Shown here piece after piece: positions 1 to 5,467 of a stretch of 6,373 bases of DNA. Numbering within the stretch: position 1 is the stretch's first letter; each line of letters opens with the position of its first letter. The DNA lies in contig SKKY01000166.1 in assembly GCA_007123515.1 (NCBI GenBank), forward strand, positions 1 to 6,373. The letters run 5' to 3'. A program made the position numbers and the translations under genes. The notes beneath the pieces were generated by a model. The model was not told the origin of the DNA. It made no database searches and worked only from the letters and a program-made list of their open reading frames with translations. Source of the stretch: Clostridia bacterium (GTDB taxonomy: Bacteria; Bacillota; Peptococcia; Peptococcales; SKKY01).

Positions 1-228
1 ATTATCAGTAGAGAATGTCGCGGAAAAGGACTTGGTTCCGAAATGCTTAAAATTGCTAAAGAAAAACATAAAGACGAGTTGTTAATTGGTCAGGTAGAAC
101 CTGAAAACATAGGCTCTTGCAGTGCCTTTCAAAAAGCTGGTTTTTATTTGGTGGATGATTCAAGAGACTATATTTTTCATTCGAAATTAGATGATCAAAA
201 AAGCAAAGAAAAAGGTCTGCAGACATAG
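1..228 (+). CDS. GNAT-family N-acetyltransferase, C-terminal fragment (5' end outside window)
   Basis: This is the last 75 codons of a gene that enters from the left edge; the reading frame is open from base 1, so an ATG at 43 is probably internal. The visible protein starts IISRECRGKGLGSEMLKIAK. Its RGKGLG stretch is the Gcn5-related acetyltransferase motif A (R/Q-x-x-G-x-G/A), which binds the acetyl-CoA pyrophosphate. About 30 residues later, PENIGSCSAFQKAGF matches GNAT motif B (N-x-x-S-x-x-x-F-x-x-x-GF). GNAT proteins transfer an acetyl group from acetyl-CoA to an amine, but the substrate-determining N-terminal half is missing, so no substrate can be given. The stop codon lies in the loop of the terminator shared with the convergent ychF gene. 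Family assignment is fairly secure; the specific function is unknown. Confidence 0.85.
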   Translation: MISRECRGKGLGSEMLKIAKEKHKDELLIGQVEPENIGSCSAFQKAGFYLVDDSRDYIFHSKLDDQKSKEKGLQT

Positions 229-241
229 TCAGCAGACCTTT
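211..241. terminator. Intrinsic terminator between the convergent GNAT gene and ychF, probably bidirectional
   Basis: A perfect 10-bp stem, AAAGGTCTGC (211-220) with GCAGACCTTT (232-241), encloses an 11-nt loop. On the minus strand the stem is followed by a run rich in T (complement of the A-rich bases about 196-210), so it should end ychF transcripts well. On the plus strand the following TTTATTTATT is a weaker U-tract that could still end the GNAT transcript. The GNAT stop codon (226-228) is inside the loop, and the ychF stop is 6 bp beyond the stem. Confidence 0.85.
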
Positions 242-247
242 ATTTAT

Positions 248-1351
248 TCAGACATTAAAACGGAAATGGATGACATCGCCATCTTTAACAACATACTCTT
301 TTCCTTCTAAGCGCATTTTTCCTAATTCTCTGGCTTTAGCAAAGGATCCCGCTGAAATAAGTTCATCGTAGGATACTATTTCAGCCCGGATAAAACCTCT
401 TTCAAAATCACTATGGATGACTCCTGCTGCCTGTGGTGCTTTGGTACCGCGGCGAACTGTCCAGGCTCGTACTTCCTGTTCTCCTGCTGTCAGATACGTT
501 TCTAATCCCAGGAGCGTATAGGCGGCGTTGATGAGTAAATCCAGACCGGAAGATTCAAGGCCAAGTTCCTGTAAGAACTCTTTCTTTTCTTCAAGGGAAA
601 GTTCTGCAATTTCTGCTTCTATTTTGGCCGAAACAGGAATCACGCCTGCCCCTTCTTTTTGAGCGTATTCTTTTACCTGTTGAACCATAGGGTTAGAATC
701 CGCTTCTAAAATTTCATCTTCAGAGACATTTGCCACATAGATCACCGGCTTCATTGATAGAAGATTAAAATGTTTAATAATACTCATTTCAGGTTCATTA
801 AAAGATAATGTGCTGGCAGCTTTGCCTTCACCTAAAGCATCATTGATAATTCTGTCAATAAGATTTCCTTCAAATAGCGCTTCTTTATCACTGGCTTTCA
901 ATTTGTTCTTGAGTCGGGCTTTCCTGCCTTCAAGAACCTCCATGTCGGCTAAGATCAGTTCAAGATTAATAACTTCTATGTCACTAATCGGATCCACTTT
1001 TCCAGAAACATGAGTGATATCGTCATCTTCAAAGCATCTGACTACATGAGCAATGGCATCTACTTCACGAATATGAGCCAGGAACTTGTTTCCCAGACCT
1101 TCTCCACGGCTTGCACCAGCAACCAATCCTGCAATATCCACAAATTCAAATGTGGTAAATATGGTTTTTTTTGGTTTGATAATTTCAGTTAGTTTTTCTA
1201 GTCGCTGATCAGGAACATTAACGATCCCTACGTTTGGGTCGATCGTGCAAAATGGATAATTTGCTGATTCTGCACCTGCCTGCGTAATTGCATTAAATAG
1301 GGTTGACTTGCCAACATTAGGTAAGCCAACAATTCCGCATTTCAAAGCCAA
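248..1351 (-). CDS. ychF: Redox-regulated/ribosome-binding ATPase YchF (OLA1/EngD family)
   Basis: YchF is a universally conserved Obg-family P-loop NTPase that binds ribosomes and prefers ATP to GTP. The 367-residue product matches the usual length (about 363-367). Motifs visible are the P-loop GLPNVGKST (9-17), the switch II/G3 motif DIAGLV (72-77), the G4 position NVSE (208-211) in place of the GTP-specific NKxD, which is the YchF hallmark linked to ATP use, and SAK (241-243) as G5. A helical, coiled-coil-like insert covers roughly 130-200, and the C-terminal TGS domain covers about 283-366. I chose the TTG start at 1351: it gives the family-typical N-terminus MALKCGIVGLPN and sits 8 nt from the Shine-Dalgarno AGAGGAG (1366-1360). 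An in-frame GTG at 1360 overlaps that Shine-Dalgarno and is unlikely to be used. The gene is transcribed alone, divergently from the rsmF operon. Confidence 0.97.
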   Translation of the reverse strand: MALKCGIVGLPNVGKSTLFNAITQAGAESANYPFCTIDPNVGIVNVPDQRLEKLTEIIKPKKTIFTTFEFVDIAGLVAGASRGEGLGNKFLAHIREVDAIAHVVRCFEDDDITHVSGKVDPISDIEVINLELILADMEVLEGRKARLKNKLKASDKEALFEGNLIDRIINDALGEGKAASTLSFNEPEMSIIKHFNLLSMKPVIYVANVSEDEILEADSNPMVQQVKEYAQKEGAGVIPVSAKIEAEIAELSLEEKKEFLQELGLESSGLDLLINAAYTLLGLETYLTAGEQEVRAWTVRRGTKAPQAAGVIHSDFERGFIRAEIVSYDELISAGSFAKARELGKMRLEGKEYVVKDGDVIHFRFNV

Positions 1352-1359
1352 TCTATACA

Positions 1360-1366
1360 CTCCTCT
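1360..1366 (-). promoter_or_regulatory. Ribosome binding site that decides the ychF start
   Basis: On the minus strand AGAGGAG lies 8 nt before the TTG at 1351-1349. The upstream in-frame GTG (1360-1358) begins on the last G of this site, leaving no spacer, so the TTG is the plausible start and the product is 367 rather than 370 residues. Confidence 0.75.
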
Positions 1367-1389
1367 TATTAAATGGTTATTTTATCACA

Positions 1390-1409
1390 ATATCATAATA
1401 TTATGCTAT
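1390..1409. repeat. Imperfect 20-bp palindrome in the divergent intergenic region, possible operator
   Basis: The core CATAATATTATG (1394-1405) is a perfect 12-bp palindrome. Allowing one mismatched pair, symmetry extends to 1390-1409 (18 of 20 positions). It covers the candidate ychF -10 and lies about 11 bp from the shared -35. It resembles AT-rich Fur/PerR-type half-sites loosely, but the spacing does not match the PerR consensus, so no regulator is assigned. AT-rich sequence can produce such symmetry by chance. Confidence 0.3.
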
Positions 1410-1426
1410 CCTGTAGTGGTTTGCAA
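1398..1426 (-). promoter_or_regulatory. ychF: Candidate sigma-A promoter for ychF
   Basis: Reading the minus strand, TTGCAA (1426-1421) is followed after 17 nt by TAATAT (1403-1398). Each hexamer matches 4 of 6 consensus bases. A CATAAT (1405-1400) at 15-nt spacing is an alternative -10. The region is AT-rich, so chance matches are likely; the position about 45-50 bp upstream of the ychF start fits. Confidence 0.4.
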
Positions 1427-1449
1427 TAAAAAAATGAAAATAGTAAGAT
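1421..1449 (+). promoter_or_regulatory. Candidate sigma-A promoter for the rsmF operon
   Basis: TTGCAA (1421-1426) is followed after exactly 17 nt by TAAGAT (1444-1449), each matching 4 of 6 consensus bases. It would give a leader of roughly 30-35 nt before the TTG start at 1490. The -35 hexamer is self-complementary and is also the best -35 for ychF on the other strand. Confidence 0.45.
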
Positions 1450-1489
1450 AATAGATATAGTTTCACTTTATGAAAGGAAGCGTGCAAAT

Positions 1490-2815
1490 TTGAAATTATC
1501 CGAAAAAATTTCACAGTATATAAAAGATGGTGTGAGTGATCTTCTTAAAGAAGAGGAAATAACATCATTTATTGAGTCTTTTGATGAACCTCCTGTTTCA
1601 GGCCTGCGGGTCAATACGCTTAAAATAAGTGCAGAAGAGTTTCTAAAGATTTCTCCATTTGAGCTTAGTCCTATACCCTGGACGGATAATGGGTTCTATC
1701 TCGAAAACAAAGAGGATAAACCGGGAAAACATCCATATTATGATGCGGGATTGTATTATCTGCAGGAGCCCAGCGCAATGTTTCCTGTAAATAAAATGCC
1801 TTTAGAAAACTCATCAGAAAATAAGATTCTTGACCTTTGTGCGGCTCCGGGTGGTAAAAGTACGCAACTAGCAGAATTGATGAACAATGAAGGGTGTCTT
1901 GTCGTTAATGATAACAGCCCCAAAAGAGTTATGCCATTGCTAGCTAATATGACAAAAATGGGCGTTACCAATGCCGTCATTTATAACAGAAAACCTGAAA
2001 CACTTTTAAAAACTTTTAAAGGGTACTTTTCTCATATTTTAATAGATGCACCATGCTCCGGAGAAGGCATGTTCAGAAGAGATCCGGGAGCCATTGATAA
2101 ACTAGGTTTGTACTCGGTATCTTCATGTCAAATGATGCAAAGAGACATTCTCGATGCGGCTTTAGAGATGCTTTCTGAAAAGGGTGTATTAGTCTATTCA
2201 ACTTGTACCTTTAATAAAATTGAAAATGAGGATAATGTAAAGTGGCTTAAGGAAAGAGCAGAGGTGAATTTTCTTTCTTCTGAAAGGATCTGGCCTCATA
2301 CCAAAAGAGGAGAAGGCCAGTTTGTTAGTGTGTTTTCTGTTTCCGGTACCCCCCAAAAACAAACTATGAAAGCGAAGATCCCAAAAGTTAAGATAGAGTT
2401 ATTGAATTCATTTTTAAATGATTCGATAACCAAAGAATACCAAGACTTTTTTAGAAAAGACCGGATTATTGAAAAAGAAGGCAAAATGTACTTGCTGCCA
2501 ACAACAGATATTGATTTTGAAAAATCCCCGCCGATAAGACCCGGTTGGTTTATTGGAGAATGTAAGAAGCATCGTTTTGAACCCTCCGTTGATCTTGCAT
2601 TGGGTCTACCTCTAAAAGCTTTTAAACGATCAGTTTCTTTTAATGCTGATGCAGGAGAAGTATCCGCATACCGTAAAGGAGAAACAGTTCTTTACGATTA
2701 TTCAGAAAAAGGCTGGACGGTTCTGGCAGTTGAAGGTTTTCCTTTGGGCTGGGTGAAAAAAGATGGCACTAAATTAAAAAATTATTATCCAAAAAATCTT
2801 AGAAGGATGGAATAA
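1490..2815 (+). CDS. rsmF: RsmF-type rRNA (cytosine-C5-)-methyltransferase, NOL1/NOP2/Sun family
   Basis: This SAM-dependent enzyme methylates C5 of cytosine in rRNA; characterised RsmF proteins act on 16S rRNA (C1407 in E. coli, additional sites in Thermus). The exact target here is inferred. The 441-residue protein has an N-terminal RNA-binding segment with GLRVNTLK (38-45). The SAM-binding motif I is LDLCAAPGGKS (114-124). Motif IV is DAPCSGEGM (186-194), with release cysteine C189, and motif VI is YSTCTF (236-241), with nucleophile C239. A C-terminal region (about 290-440) corresponds to the RsmF-specific and PUA-like domains, including PLGW (418-421). This extension distinguishes it from RsmB. 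Translation starts at TTG (1490), 9 nt after AAAGGAAG; no other in-frame start has a comparable ribosome binding site. It is the first gene of a tight operon, 3 nt ahead of the pseudouridine synthase. Confidence 0.93.
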   Translation: MKLSEKISQYIKDGVSDLLKEEEITSFIESFDEPPVSGLRVNTLKISAEEFLKISPFELSPIPWTDNGFYLENKEDKPGKHPYYDAGLYYLQEPSAMFPVNKMPLENSSENKILDLCAAPGGKSTQLAELMNNEGCLVVNDNSPKRVMPLLANMTKMGVTNAVIYNRKPETLLKTFKGYFSHILIDAPCSGEGMFRRDPGAIDKLGLYSVSSCQMMQRDILDAALEMLSEKGVLVYSTCTFNKIENEDNVKWLKERAEVNFLSSERIWPHTKRGEGQFVSVFSVSGTPQKQTMKAKIPKVKIELLNSFLNDSITKEYQDFFRKDRIIEKEGKMYLLPTTDIDFEKSPPIRPGWFIGECKKHRFEPSVDLALGLPLKAFKRSVSFNADAGEVSAYRKGETVLYDYSEKGWTVLAVEGFPLGWVKKDGTKLKNYYPKNLRRME

Positions 2816-2818
2816 GAG

Positions 2819-3547
2819 ATGCCTAAGATGAGAATCGATAAACTTATAAGTAAAGAATCAGGAGAAAGCAGGAATGACTGCAAAAAAAAGATCCGGAAAA
2901 ATGGTGTATTAATTAATGATGAAGTAATAAAAGATCCGGGGAAAATTATAGATACGGATAGCGATGCGATTATTTTTGATAATAAAGAGATTCACCATAA
3001 AGAGTTTCTGTATCTGATGCTCAACAAACCCGCCGGACTTGTTTCTGCCGTAACCGATGAGCGTGACCCTACGGTTATTGCATATGTTTCTGAAAGGTTT
3101 CCCAGAAAGAATCTTTTCCCTGCTGGCCGACTGGATAAAGATACAGAAGGCCTGCTTTTATTAACCGATGATGGGCAGTTAGCGCATAATCTTTTGAATC
3201 CAAAAAAGCATGTAGATAAAATATACTATCTGGAAATTAGTGGGAAGCTAAATAAAGAAAAAATAGCGTTAATACAAGAGGGAATAATGCTTGATGATGG
3301 TTATCAGACAAAGCCGGCTAAGCTGGAGATAGTTGGCGAAACTCCTTTGAAAAGTGAATTGCTAATGACTATTTCTGAAGGTAAATTCCATCAGGTTAAA
3401 AGAATGATAAAAGCAGCCGGCCAAGAAGTGCAATATCTCAAGAGAATACAAATAGGGAGTCTGCGCCTTGACCCGGAACTGGCTATAGGAGACTATCGGG
3501 AATTAACATCTGAGGAGCTAATATTGTTAAAGGGTGAAAGCCTATGA
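2819..3547 (+). CDS. rsuA: RsuA-family 16S rRNA pseudouridine synthase
   Basis: Enzymes of this family isomerise uridine to pseudouridine; E. coli RsuA makes pseudouridine 516 in 16S rRNA, so that target is likely but inferred. The 242-residue protein has an N-terminal S4 RNA-binding domain (about 4-60). It then has the start of the catalytic domain, LMLNKPAG (66-73), and the signature GRLDKDTEGLLLLT (103-116) with catalytic Asp106. The conserved tyrosine segment is KIYYLE (134-139), and EGKFHQVKRM (187-196) follows. The DTEGLLLLTDDG version and absence of a C-terminal extension favour RsuA over RluB/RluE/RluF. Start ATG 2819 is 11 nt from AAGGA (2803-2807); ATG 2828, giving MRIDK, is possible but lies 20 nt away. 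It begins 3 nt after the rsmF stop and overlaps the next gene by 4 nt, so translation is probably coupled. Confidence 0.93.
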   Translation: MPKMRIDKLISKESGESRNDCKKKIRKNGVLINDEVIKDPGKIIDTDSDAIIFDNKEIHHKEFLYLMLNKPAGLVSAVTDERDPTVIAYVSERFPRKNLFPAGRLDKDTEGLLLLTDDGQLAHNLLNPKKHVDKIYYLEISGKLNKEKIALIQEGIMLDDGYQTKPAKLEIVGETPLKSELLMTISEGKFHQVKRMIKAAGQEVQYLKRIQIGSLRLDPELAIGDYRELTSEELILLKGESL

Positions 3548-4311
3548 GTGGTAAGATTATAGTACAGAAAGAAAATAACGTATCGACATTGTGCATTTCA
3601 AACCCCGGAAAAAAGAATGCCATCTCCTATCAGATGTGGCTAGATATAGCTGATTATATGATCAGTATTAATGATGATAATGAGGTTCGTGTCCTTATCC
3701 TTGTCGGTGAAGGTGAAGATTTTTCTTCCGGAGCTGATATTTCCGAATTTTCCGATCTGAGATCAGGAGATAAGAAGGAGTTATACGATAATGCGGTAGT
3801 ACGTGCTATGAAGCTGTTAAAAAATTTGAAGATTCCTGTGATTGCTCATATTAAGGGTGTTTGCTATGGCGGTGGATTTGCTCTTGCCTTATGTTGTGAT
3901 TTCAGATTTTCTCATCCAATGGCATCCTTTTCATTGCCAGTAGCAAAAAGAGGTCTTGGATATTCAACAGGAGGCATACAAAACCTGATTGAAGTCGCCG
4001 GGATAACTCATGCCAAAGATATTTTGTTTACCGGGAGAAAAATCGGTGTTCAGGAAGCTGAAAAAATGGGTATAACTATGATAATTAACAATCATTTAAA
4101 GAATCCTTTAGATTCTTATGTTATGATGCTCTCAGAAAATGCACCGCTTTCCATTCAGGCGATAAAAGCTGGATTTCAAACGATAACCGGAGTATATGAT
4201 GATCAGATAAGTTTGGAAGAGCGGATTAAAATGTGCGCAGAAAGTAAAGATTACAAAGAAGCAACAAATGCTTTTTTAGAAAAAAGAAATCCCCGTTTCA
4301 CGGGAAAATAA
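3544..4311 (+). CDS. Enoyl-CoA hydratase/isomerase (crotonase) family protein lacking both canonical catalytic Glu
   Basis: The 255-residue protein has the crotonase fold, whose members bind acyl-CoA thioesters and stabilise an enolate in an oxyanion hole. Visible signatures are NPGKKNAI (20-27), the first oxyanion segment FSSGADISEF (60-69) and the second segment IKGVCYGGGFALALCCD (103-119). LFTGRKI (161-167) and the C-terminal FLEKRNPRFTGK (244-255) are also typical. In rat hydratase the catalytic Glu144 lies in GGGxEL and Glu164 in PExxxG; here these positions are Ala113 (GGGFAL) and Val133 (LPVAKRGLGY). Simple hydration by the standard two-glutamate mechanism is therefore unlikely. The LPxAxxGLGY version recalls a widespread subfamily loosely annotated as enoyl-CoA hydratase. 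ATG 3544 overlaps the preceding stop (ATGA) with AAAGGGTG 7 nt upstream. No other acyl-CoA gene is nearby, so the substrate is unknown. Confidence 0.9.
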   Translation: MSGKIIVQKENNVSTLCISNPGKKNAISYQMWLDIADYMISINDDNEVRVLILVGEGEDFSSGADISEFSDLRSGDKKELYDNAVVRAMKLLKNLKIPVIAHIKGVCYGGGFALALCCDFRFSHPMASFSLPVAKRGLGYSTGGIQNLIEVAGITHAKDILFTGRKIGVQEAEKMGITMIINNHLKNPLDSYVMMLSENAPLSIQAIKAGFQTITGVYDDQISLEERIKMCAESKDYKEATNAFLEKRNPRFTGK

Positions 4312-4322
4312 GGAGGAAAAAG

Positions 4323-4511
4323 ATGCAGGCTAAAGGTGATAAATTAAAAAATGCAATTACATGGGTGAACGAAATGAGAAATCTTATCCCGGGTGAAAAC
4401 ATTAATAAACTGACAGATGAAGCCAATGTTAAGTTTGATCTAAATCCTAAGGAATCCGAGTTTATAATTAATTTTTTTAAAGAACAAAAAAAATCTGAAG
4501 AACAAGAATAA
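4323..4511 (+). CDS. Small hypothetical protein, 62 residues
   Basis: I do not recognise this protein. It is very likely translated: a full consensus AGGAGG (4311-4316) lies 6 nt before the ATG, and the site overlaps the last base of the upstream crotonase stop codon. The product is charged and soluble, with no signal peptide, membrane segment or cysteine. The N-terminal part (about 4-20) reads as an amphipathic helix. The middle contains IPGENINKLTDEANVKFDLN, and the tail, about 45-62, looks like a second helix (FIINFFKEQKK) ending in acidic residues. The LTDEANVKF-DLNPKE-SEFIINFF order suggests a compact two- or three-helix fold. It could be an accessory or regulatory partner of a neighbouring enzyme, but only its operon position supports that. 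The next gene starts 27 nt downstream. Confidence 0.75.
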   Translation: MQAKGDKLKNAITWVNEMRNLIPGENINKLTDEANVKFDLNPKESEFIINFFKEQKKSEEQE

Positions 4512-4523
4512 AAAATATTGTAC

Positions 4524-4530
4524 GAAGGAG
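4524..4530 (+). promoter_or_regulatory. Ribosome binding site that decides the TTG start of the DHH gene
   Basis: GAAGGAG lies 8 nt before TTG 4539. The GTG at 4530 is in frame but runs into TGA two codons later, so TTG 4539 is the only start compatible with the conserved N-terminal strand IYCFGH. Confidence 0.75.
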
Positions 4531-4538
4531 TGTTCTGA

Positions 4539-5444
4539 TTGATCTATTGTTTTGGGCATGGTTTTCCTTATACCGATATAGACAGCCTTACTAGTTCCAT
4601 ATTGCTTGAACATTATTACAAAAAATCAGGCTATGAGGCCGAAGCGGTTTATGTAAATCAAAGCAGTTTAAGGGAAAGCACGATCGAAATTTTCAAGCTA
4701 TCAGGACTTGATATGCCACGACTTATTACACCAGAAGAATTACTCCGCGAAGATGTTGAATTTGCCATGGTTGACCATAATGACGTGATGGAATCTTTTG
4801 GTCAGTATCAGATTGATAAAGAAGTGTTGATTTGTGTTGACCATCATACCATTCAGGGAAATCTAAAAGCCAAAGAGATACGTTTTAGAAAAGTGGGCGC
4901 TACGGCAACGTTAATTGCAGAGATGTGTTTTGATAAAAACATTGCACTAAATGATATGCTTGCAAGAGCGGCTGTTCTTGGGATTATTTCTGATACTATG
5001 GGTCTTAAAAATGTTAAAGCCAGTGATGCAGACCGAAAGATGGTTGATACACTATACGAAAAATATGATATAGGAATTAGTTTTGAAGAGTTATCTGAAA
5101 AAACAGTCAGTCAGGTCTTAATTAAAAATATGACCATTGAGCGGATACTTACTAATTCTTTGCGTGAGTATGCTGGAGGGAAAGTTGGGATCGCACAGCT
5201 ATTTGCTTTAAATGATGACTATAAGCATAAGATTGATGAGATAAAAAAAGCAGCCTGGGACACAAAATATGATTTGTATATTTTTGCATTTCATATACAG
5301 AAAGAAAATAAAAGTGTGGTCTATTATTTTGATAAAAAATATAATATTTTCCCGGCTTATGAGGAATATCATCGTATGATTTCCCGTTCAAAAGATCTTC
5401 TGCCGCATGTTCTAACACAATTAAAATTAAGGAGTACCTACTAA
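4539..5444 (+). CDS. DHH/DHHA2 phosphoesterase related to family II (Mn-dependent) inorganic pyrophosphatase
   Basis: Family II pyrophosphatases are two-domain DHH-superfamily enzymes that hydrolyse pyrophosphate with Mn or Co; Prune and yeast exopolyphosphatase PPX1 are relatives. In this 301-residue protein the first metal motif is GHGFPYTDIDS (6-16), with His7, Asp13 and Asp15. MVDHND (77-82) follows, then the name-giving VDHH (100-103) and GIISDT (148-153) with Asp152. The C-terminal DHHA2 domain (about 190-300) ends with SRSKDLLPHVL (282-292), aligned with the pyrophosphatase SRKKQ substrate loop. Length is typical (about 300-310) and there are no CBS or DRTGG insertions. Two departures stand out: five rather than three residues separate His7 from Asp13, and SRSKD replaces SRKKQ. 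Pyrophosphatase activity is plausible, but exopolyphosphatase or nucleotide-phosphate hydrolysis is possible. It is the last gene of the operon, convergent with dsdA with only 2 nt between stops. Confidence 0.88.
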   Translation: MIYCFGHGFPYTDIDSLTSSILLEHYYKKSGYEAEAVYVNQSSLRESTIEIFKLSGLDMPRLITPEELLREDVEFAMVDHNDVMESFGQYQIDKEVLICVDHHTIQGNLKAKEIRFRKVGATATLIAEMCFDKNIALNDMLARAAVLGIISDTMGLKNVKASDADRKMVDTLYEKYDIGISFEELSEKTVSQVLIKNMTIERILTNSLREYAGGKVGIAQLFALNDDYKHKIDEIKKAAWDTKYDLYIFAFHIQKENKSVVYYFDKKYNIFPAYEEYHRMISRSKDLLPHVLTQLKLRSTY

Positions 5445-5467
5445 AACTAAAGCAGGTACTCTTTTTT
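5432..5467 (+). terminator. Intrinsic terminator of the rsmF operon
   Basis: GAGTACCT (5432-5439) pairs perfectly with AGGTACTC (5454-5461) around a 14-nt loop, and six T residues follow (5462-5467). Wobble and A-U pairs can lengthen the stem by two or three bases. Both stop codons, of the DHH gene (5442-5444) and of dsdA (5447-5449 on the other strand), fall in the loop. On the minus strand the trailing sequence (CCTTAATTTTAATTG) is a weaker U-tract, so termination of dsdA here is less certain. Confidence 0.85.

Noticed and set aside
43..228. The GNAT fragment as a complete 61-residue gene starting at ATG 43
   Set aside because: The frame is open to base 1, and the acetyl-CoA motif RGKGLG lies upstream of that ATG, so the ATG is internal to a longer gene.
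810..1192. Two plus-strand ORFs of 67 and 60 codons inside ychF
   Set aside because: They lie antisense within a fully conserved ychF coding frame, have no family-like sequence and no convincing ribosome binding site; they are shadow frames.
1390..1409. The intergenic palindrome as a PerR or Fur box
   Set aside because: The half-sites TCATAAT and ATTATGC abut directly, whereas PerR-type boxes have a one-base spacer and TTATAAT half-sites; the match is too loose to name a regulator.
1756..2484. Two minus-strand ORFs of 74 and 62 codons inside rsmF
   Set aside because: They are antisense to conserved methyltransferase motifs, show no recognisable domain and no separate promoter or ribosome binding site.
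4544..4583. Loss of a metal-ligand Asp (Tyr11) in the DHH protein
   Set aside because: An ungapped alignment from His7 suggests a Tyr replaces the Asp, but aligning TDIDSLTSSI with PDTDTICSAI keeps both aspartates. The difference is a two-residue insertion after the His, not a lost ligand.
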